The translations under genes and the position numbers were made by a program. The notes below the pieces were generated by a model. It had not been told where the DNA came from, did not search any database, and worked only from the letters and a program-made list of their open reading frames with translations. From contig NZ_AQUZ01000063.1 in NCBI RefSeq assembly GCF_000372465.1, positions 166 to 48,787 on the forward strand: DNA of 48,622 bases, written 5' to 3'. This DNA is from Kribbella catacumbae DSM 19601. Lineage in GTDB: Bacteria > Actinomycetota > Actinomycetes > Propionibacteriales > Kribbellaceae. This document shows, piece by piece, positions 43,986-48,622 of the stretch (positions are counted from its first letter, which is position 1; every line of letters starts with the position of its first letter).

Positions 43986-43999
43986 TGTGAACGCTAACA
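43986..43999. promoter_or_regulatory. LacI operator TGTGAACGCTAACA over the araB start codon
   Basis: This is identical (inverted) to the site at 43067-43080 and contains the GTG start of araB (43987). A protein bound here would block transcription elongation or, for a leaderless or proximal start, initiation. Confidence 0.75.
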
Positions 44000-45669
44000 A
44001 GATCGGCCCGGCGCAGCAGTTCGTCGTCGGCATCGACTTCGGCACCCTGTCGGGGCGAGCTGTCGTCGTCCGGGTTTCCGATGGCGAGGAGCTCGGCAGC
44101 GCGGTTCATGAGTACTCCCACGGCGTGATCGAGAGTTCCCTGCCGGGATCTGACGTCCGGCTGGGGCCGAGCTGGGCTCTGCAGTCGCCGGAGGACTGGC
44201 TCGACGTACTCCGCCGCGCAGTACCGAAGGCCCTGGCTGTCTCCGGTGTGGACCCGGCCGCGGTCATCGGCATCGGGACGGACTTCACCGCTTGCACGGT
44301 GCTGCCGACACTCGCCGATGGCACGCCGCTGTGCGACCTGGAGGATCTCGCGGACCGGCCGCACGCCTGGCCGAAGCTCTGGAAGCATCACGCCGCCCAG
44401 CCGCACGCGGACCTCATCAACAAGCTCGCCGAGGAGCGGGGCGAGTCCTGGCTTACCCGGTACGGCGGCAGGATCTCCTCCGAGTGGGAGTTCGCCAAGG
44501 GCCTTCAGTTGCTGCAGGAAGAGCCGGAGGTCTACACGCGCAGCGACCGGTGGATCGAAGCCGCCGACTGGATCATCTGGCAGCTCACCGGCACCGAGTC
44601 CCGCAATGTGTGCACGGCCGGCTACAAGGGGATCCGGACCGAGGACGGCTACCCGTCCCGGGACTATCTGATCGCCCTCGATCCGGCCTTCGCCGACTTC
44701 ACGGACAAGCTGGCGAACGAACTGCTTCCGCTCGGCGCACTGGCCGGGCAACTCACCCCGCAAGCCGCGGAGTGGACCGGTCTGCCGGCCGGCATAGCGA
44801 TTGCCGCAGGCAACGTGGATGCTCACGTGACGGCCGCGGCCGCCGATGCCACGCGCCCCGGGCAGTTGGTGGCGATCATGGGTACGTCGACCTGCCACGT
44901 CATGTCGTCGGACCAGCTGGCCGAAGTACCCGGCATGTGTGGCGTGGTCGACGGCGGCATCATCGACGGGCTCTGGGGCTATGAGGCCGGCCAGTCGGCG
45001 GTCGGCGACATCTTCGGCTGGTTCGTGGACAACTGCGTTCCCCCGGCGTACGTCGCCGAGGCCGAGCGACGTGGTGTCTCCGTGCACACCTATCTGGAGG
45101 AGCTCGCCGCTGAGCAGGCGGTCGGCGCTCATGGCCTGATCGCACTCGACTGGCACAACGGCAACCGGTCCATCCTGGTCGACCACGATCTGTCGGCCGT
45201 CCTGGTCGGGCAGACCCTGGCGACGCGCCCCGAGGACGGCTACCGCGCGCTGATCGAGGGCACCGCCTTCGGCACCCGGCGCATCGTCCAGGCGTTCGAG
45301 GAGAAGGGCGTCGCCGTCGAGGAGTTCATCGTCGCGGGCGGCCTGCTGAAGAACCGGCTGCTGATGCAGATCTACTCCGACGTTCTCCGCCGTCCGATCT
45401 CCGTGGTCGCCTCCGAACAAGGCCCGGCGCTCGGCTCGGCCATCCATGCAGCCGTTGCCGCCGGCACCTATCCGGACGTGCCGGCGGCAGCGGCGTCAAT
45501 GGGGCGACGGCTCGAGTTCGCTTACCGGCCCGACACCGCCCGGGCCGACCGCTACGACCTGCTGTACGCCGAGTACCGCGAACTTCACGACTGGTTCGCC
45601 GGTGAGGCGGACGGCGGCAACGGAGTACTGCACCGCCTCCACAAACTCAAGAATGAGGTGATCGGGTGA
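43987..45669 (+). CDS. araB: L-ribulokinase
   Basis: This 560-residue FGGY-family kinase phosphorylates L-ribulose (second step of bacterial L-arabinose use). The N-terminal phosphate motif is GIDFGTLSGRAVVVRV. The family-specific segments GYKGIRTEDGYPSRDYL, VAIMGTSTCHVM, GVVDGGIIDGLWGYEAGQSA and the C-terminal GPALGSAIHAAVAAG place it with AraB rather than xylulokinase or glycerol kinase. The length is normal. GTG 43987 has GGGAG seven bases upstream and lies in a LacI operator. Its stop overlaps araD (GTGATG). Confidence 0.95.
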   Translation: MNANKIGPAQQFVVGIDFGTLSGRAVVVRVSDGEELGSAVHEYSHGVIESSLPGSDVRLGPSWALQSPEDWLDVLRRAVPKALAVSGVDPAAVIGIGTDFTACTVLPTLADGTPLCDLEDLADRPHAWPKLWKHHAAQPHADLINKLAEERGESWLTRYGGRISSEWEFAKGLQLLQEEPEVYTRSDRWIEAADWIIWQLTGTESRNVCTAGYKGIRTEDGYPSRDYLIALDPAFADFTDKLANELLPLGALAGQLTPQAAEWTGLPAGIAIAAGNVDAHVTAAAADATRPGQLVAIMGTSTCHVMSSDQLAEVPGMCGVVDGGIIDGLWGYEAGQSAVGDIFGWFVDNCVPPAYVAEAERRGVSVHTYLEELAAEQAVGAHGLIALDWHNGNRSILVDHDLSAVLVGQTLATRPEDGYRALIEGTAFGTRRIVQAFEEKGVAVEEFIVAGGLLKNRLLMQIYSDVLRRPISVVASEQGPALGSAIHAAVAAGTYPDVPAAAASMGRRLEFAYRPDTARADRYDLLYAEYRELHDWFAGEADGGNGVLHRLHKLKNEVIG

Positions 45670-46334
45670 TGAGTGCGTCAGCAGCTGTCGCCGAACTGCG
45701 AAGCCAGGTATCCGCCCTGCACACGGAACTGGTCAGGTACGGACTCGTCGCCTGGACGGCGGGCAACATCTCCGGCCGGGTGCCCGGCGAGGACCTCTTC
45801 GTCATCAAGCCGAGCGGCATCTCGTACGACGACCTCGCGCCCGCCACGATCGTCGTGTGCGATCTCGACGGCAACCTGGTCGAGGGAGAGATGTCGCCGT
45901 CCAGCGACACCGCCGCGCACGCGTACGTGTACCGGGCCAGGCCTGACATCGGCGGAGTGGTGCACACCCATTCGCCGTACGCCACCGCCTGGGCCGCTCG
46001 CAACGAGCCGATCCCCTGTGTCCTGACCGCGATGGCCGACGAGTTCGGCGGCGAGATCCCGGTCGGACCGTTCGCCCTGATCGGAGACGACTCGATCGGC
46101 CGGGGCATCGTCGAGACGCTGGCCGGGTCCCGCTCGCCGGCGGTCCTGATGCGCAATCACGGCGTCTTCACCGTCGGCAAGGATCCCCGGGCCGCCGTCA
46201 AGGCCGCGGTCATGTGCGAGGACGTCGCCCGCACGGTCCACATCGCCCGGTCGGGCGGGGACCTCACCCCGATCGACTCCGGCCACATCGACAGCCTCTA
46301 CACCCGCTACCAGACCGTTTACGGTCAGCGCTGA
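45666..46334 (+). CDS. araD: L-ribulose-5-phosphate 4-epimerase
   Basis: This 222-residue class II aldolase/epimerase converts L-ribulose 5-phosphate to D-xylulose 5-phosphate. Motifs are GNISGR, FVIKPSGISYDDL (phosphate binding), SPSSDTAAH (with the metal-site Asp), the zinc ligands in HTHSPYATAWAA and the third His in RNHGVFTVG. The start is GTG 45666, overlapping the araB stop, or ATG 45669. It is slightly shorter than E. coli AraD but complete. Confidence 0.94.
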   Translation: MMSASAAVAELRSQVSALHTELVRYGLVAWTAGNISGRVPGEDLFVIKPSGISYDDLAPATIVVCDLDGNLVEGEMSPSSDTAAHAYVYRARPDIGGVVHTHSPYATAWAARNEPIPCVLTAMADEFGGEIPVGPFALIGDDSIGRGIVETLAGSRSPAVLMRNHGVFTVGKDPRAAVKAAVMCEDVARTVHIARSGGDLTPIDSGHIDSLYTRYQTVYGQR

Positions 46335-46348
46335 GCCCTGGAGCCATC

Positions 46349-47854
46349 ATGAAACCCTCCCGCCGACCGCAGATCTGGTTCCTGACCGGAAGCCAGGGCC
46401 TGTACGGGCCCGAAACCCTCAACCAGGTCGCCGTCCAGTCCCAGCAGATCGTCGCCGCCCTGAACGACTCGGCCGAGCTCGACGCCGAGGTCGTCTGGTA
46501 CCCGGTCGTCACCGACTCCGACGCGATCCGGCACACCTTCCTGAAGGCGAACGCGGCCGAGGACTGCATCGGCGTGATCGCCTGGATGCACACGTTCTCG
46601 CCGGCCAAGATGTGGATCGCCGGCCTGGAAGCCCTGCAGGTGCCGCTGCTGCACCTGCACACGCAGGCCAACGCCGCGCTTCCCTGGGCCGACCTGGACA
46701 TGGACTTCATGAACCTGAACCAGGCCGCCCACGGCGACCGCGAGTTCGGCTACATCCAGACCCGGCTCGGCATCCCGCGGACCACCGTCGCCGGTCACGT
46801 CAGCGACCCGGCGGTCACCGCGCGGATCGGCGGCTGGGCCCGCGCCGCGACCGGCCTGGCCGCGTTGCGGTCGATGAAGGTGGCCCGCTTCGGCGACAAC
46901 ATGCGCGACGTCGCCGTGACCGAAGGCGACAAGGTCGAGGCCCAGCGCCGTTTCGGGGTCTCGGTCAACACGTACTCGGTCAACGATCTCGTCGCCGCGG
47001 TCGACGCGGTACCGGACAGCGACATCGACGAACTCGTCAAGGAGTACGACGATGTGTACCGGCTCGCGCCCGAGCTGCGTGCCGATGGCGATCGCCACGA
47101 CTCGTTGCGCTATGCCGCCCGGCTCGAGGCCGGCCTGCGTGGCTTCCTCGACGCCGGCGACTTCACCGCCTTCACCACCAACTTCGAGGACCTGGGTGGA
47201 CTGCGTCAGCTCCCGGGGATGGCCGTCCAGCGCTTGATGGCCGACGGCTACGGGTTCGGCGGCGAGGGCGACTGGAAGACGTCGGTCCTGCTCCGCACCC
47301 TCAAGGTCATCGGCGCCGGCCGACCGGGCGGTACGTCCTTCATGGAGGACTACACGTATCACCTGGTGCCGGGCGAGGAGCTGATTCTCGGCGCCCACAT
47401 GCTCGAGGTCTGTCCGTCGATCGCGGCCGGTACGCCGTCCATCGAGATCCACCCGCTCGGCATCGGCGACCGCGAGGATCCGGTCCGGATGGTCTTCGAC
47501 GCTGCCCCCGGCCCGGCCGTGGTGGTCGGTCTGGCCGACCTCGGCGACCGGTTCCGCCTGGTGGCCAACGAGATCGACGTCGTCGCGCCCGACCAGCCGC
47601 TCCCCCGGTTGCCTGTTGCCCGCGCGGTCTGGAAGCCCCGCCCGGACTTCCGCACGTCGGCCGAATCCTGGCTGACCGCCGGAGCACCCCACCACACCGT
47701 GTTGTCGTCATCGGTCACCTCCGACGAACTGGACGACCTGGCCACGATGCTCCGCACCGAACTGCTGACCATCGACGCCAAGACGGAGACTCGCCAGTTC
47801 CAGAAGGAGATCCGCTGGAACCAGGTCTACCACCGCCTGGCCCTCGGCTTCTGA
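46349..47854 (+). CDS. araA: L-arabinose isomerase
   Basis: This 501-residue metalloenzyme converts L-arabinose to L-ribulose. Signature segments are FLTGSQGLYGPETL, IAWMHTFSPAKMWIAGLEAL and the Mn2+ ligands: Glu in GGEGDWKTS, Glu in SFMEDYTYHL, His in LGAHMLEVCPS and His in PHHTVLSSSV. Length matches the family (about 500). The ATG at 46349 is 15 bases after araD, with CTGGAGCC upstream. The gene order araB-araD-araA is common in actinobacteria. Confidence 0.96.
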   Translation: MKPSRRPQIWFLTGSQGLYGPETLNQVAVQSQQIVAALNDSAELDAEVVWYPVVTDSDAIRHTFLKANAAEDCIGVIAWMHTFSPAKMWIAGLEALQVPLLHLHTQANAALPWADLDMDFMNLNQAAHGDREFGYIQTRLGIPRTTVAGHVSDPAVTARIGGWARAATGLAALRSMKVARFGDNMRDVAVTEGDKVEAQRRFGVSVNTYSVNDLVAAVDAVPDSDIDELVKEYDDVYRLAPELRADGDRHDSLRYAARLEAGLRGFLDAGDFTAFTTNFEDLGGLRQLPGMAVQRLMADGYGFGGEGDWKTSVLLRTLKVIGAGRPGGTSFMEDYTYHLVPGEELILGAHMLEVCPSIAAGTPSIEIHPLGIGDREDPVRMVFDAAPGPAVVVGLADLGDRFRLVANEIDVVAPDQPLPRLPVARAVWKPRPDFRTSAESWLTAGAPHHTVLSSSVTSDELDDLATMLRTELLTIDAKTETRQFQKEIRWNQVYHRLALGF

Positions 47855-47862
47855 CCCTCCCA

Positions 47863-47883
47863 CCGAGAGCCGCACCCTCTCGG
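47863..47883 (+). terminator. Hairpin after araA
   Basis: CCGAGAG (47863-47869) pairs perfectly with CTCTCGG (47877-47883) around a seven-base loop, nine bases after the araA stop. A modest stem without a T tract, it is the only terminator candidate at the end of the arabinose operon. Confidence 0.55.
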
Positions 47884-48410
47884 GGGTCCCGACACATTGG
47901 ACGGCTGCGCACGCACTACCCGGCACCAATGCCCCGACACACCGAGGGAAGCGCTTGCTGACCGGAGAGGGGTATGCACGGGCGTCCGGACCCTCCCGGC
48001 AATGTGCTCACGGCTCGCAGCACACCGGCGTACTCGGCCAGGCCGAGCCATCCCAATCCCACCTTGTGCACCGGGAAGCCACCTACCCGCCAGTAGAACG
48101 CTCAGTGGGTGCCCAAAGTGGGGTTTGGGGGTGGGCGGGTGTGACGCATGCCCCGGCATCGCGTACGAGGCGCGGAGGCGGAGCGCGTGCCGGTACGCCG
48201 TATCGGGGTGAGGTACGCGGTCGGCGCACGGCATACGGGGATGGGTCGGCGGGCCGCGTGTCGGTATGGCGCACGGCCGGGGTCGCCGACGCCAACAGGG
48301 CCGGATGCCACCCATCACGCCGGGTACGCCGGGTTGCTGGCGGCCGATGGCCGGTGCTGTTACCGATGCCGCGTTGTAGAGCCTGTTGTGAGATGGGTCT
48401 GGGGTTCGCG
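47884..48410. other. No recognisable gene; GC-rich spacer with degenerate repeats
   Basis: I find no protein family, tRNA or clear promoter in this 527-base stretch. It contains GGGAAGCGCTTGC (47946-47958), resembling half of a LacI operator, and a small perfect hairpin CTCGGCC-A-GGCCGAG (48033-48047). From 48180 to 48290 it carries degenerate repeats rich in GGTACGC/GGCATACGG words. It lies between the ara operon and a mobile element, so it may be degraded sequence next to an insertion. Confidence 0.45.
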
Positions 48411-48518
48411 TTGTGTCCCGACCGACAGGAAGTAGTGCCGGTTCTGCGGCCGGCCGCGGCCTGCGTGAGCGTGGCGCGCGGCCGAACGGTCGACTACTTC
48501 CTGTCGGTCGGTACACAA
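48411..48518. repeat. Long inverted repeat at the transposase 3' end
   Basis: Arms of 26 bases with one mismatch (48411-48436 and 48493-48518; core CCGACCGACAGGAAGTAGT) flank a 56-base GC-rich loop. The right arm ends at the base before the transposase stop codon complement. It may be the terminal or subterminal structure of an insertion sequence or a terminator protecting the element. Confidence 0.65.
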
Positions 48519-48622
48519 TCAGGCGGCTTTCTTGATCACGTCGTGGCGGACGGCTGGGGTGCTGGTTGAGCCTTTGGGTCGGCCGGGGCCGGCTTTGGAG
48601 GGTTTTGGTGGACTGGCTGGGG
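48519..48622 (-). CDS. C-terminal end of a transposase (partial)
   Basis: On the minus strand a frame open to the window edge ends ..GPGRPKGSTSTPAVRHDVIKKAA and stops at 48519-48521. A proline/lysine/glycine-rich tail of the GRPKGS type is typical of the C-termini of actinobacterial transposases, but only about 34 residues are visible. The family cannot be assigned. The catalytic domain would lie beyond the window. Confidence 0.5.
   Translation of the reverse strand, partial: PASPPKPSKAGPGRPKGSTSTPAVRHDVIKKAA

Noticed and set aside
47946..47958. LacI-like site GGGAAGCGCTTGC
   Set aside because: Only the central AAGCGCTT is palindromic and no gene starts downstream; mentioned within the spacer region but not called an operator.
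47897..48516. Several overlapping frames of 60-230 codons on both strands after araA
   Set aside because: No family motif, no ribosome site, biased Arg/Pro/Gly composition; they look like random frames in a GC-rich spacer.
1..48622. CRISPR arrays, toxin-antitoxin pairs, restriction-modification or other defence genes, biosynthetic gene clusters
   Set aside because: I found no direct-repeat/spacer arrays and no such gene families. The HNH fragment at the left edge is of the common DUF222 type and gives no evidence of a defence system.

Overview
This is a GC-rich window from an actinobacterium. Gene content and style (many sugar ABC importers paired with LacI/DeoR/ROK regulators, secreted and cytoplasmic polysaccharide-degrading enzymes, GTG/TTG starts, ATGA/GTGA stop-start overlaps) suggest the Propionibacteriales, most likely Kribbella or a close relative. 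That assignment is inference; no rRNA or housekeeping marker is present.

Layout. 1-11,100 is a mixed region: the tail of an HNH nuclease, a broken XRE/NB-ARC/TPR regulator, a SnoaL-like protein, a two-component system (3157-4961) divergent from an MMPL exporter (5124-7313), a frameshifted SecD-P1-like gene, a MarR/SRPBCC divergent pair with a perfect palindromic operator, a DUF916 membrane protein and a secreted protein of unknown function. 11,086-18,883 is carbohydrate locus 1, a leftward operon (2-hydroxyacid dehydrogenase, sugar-binding lipoprotein, two permeases, YesL-like protein, broken GH43_24-type exo-beta-1,3-galactanase) with a divergent DeoR/LacI-hybrid regulator. 18,887-29,174 is locus 2, a leftward seven-gene operon (Opp/Dpp-type importer, heparinase II/III-like enzyme, DUF2264/GH154 protein) with a divergent LacI regulator and two tandem operators. 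29,230-33,005 holds a second lacI, a set of strong stem-loops, a remnant of a sugar permease, an operator-rich promoter region and a secreted PL11 rhamnogalacturonan lyase. 33,271-47,854 is locus 3, all rightward: sugar ABC importer, GH35 beta-galactosidase, ROK regulator, GH51 arabinofuranosidase, a GH27 enzyme, a broken lacI, and araB-araD-araA. The window ends with the 3' end of a transposase gene preceded by a long hairpin.

How the genes fit together. The three loci read as a set of systems for plant type II arabinogalactan and rhamnogalacturonan I: backbone cleavage, removal of uronic acid, galactose and arabinose, oligosaccharide import, and conversion of L-arabinose to D-xylulose 5-phosphate. 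A LacI operator of the form TGTTAGCG(C/T)T..(A/C)A recurs near lacI-2, the permease remnant/PL11 gene, the broken lacI-3 and the start codon of araB, suggesting one arabinose-linked regulon. The GH27 enzyme has Ile where alpha-galactosidases have a galactose-binding Asp, pointing to beta-L-arabinopyranosidase activity.

A striking feature is the number of damaged genes. At least six show single-base frameshifts or internal deletions of roughly 30-200 bp, several in regulators or in members of otherwise intact operons. Either this strain is shedding these functions or the assembly has local errors; the sequence alone cannot decide.
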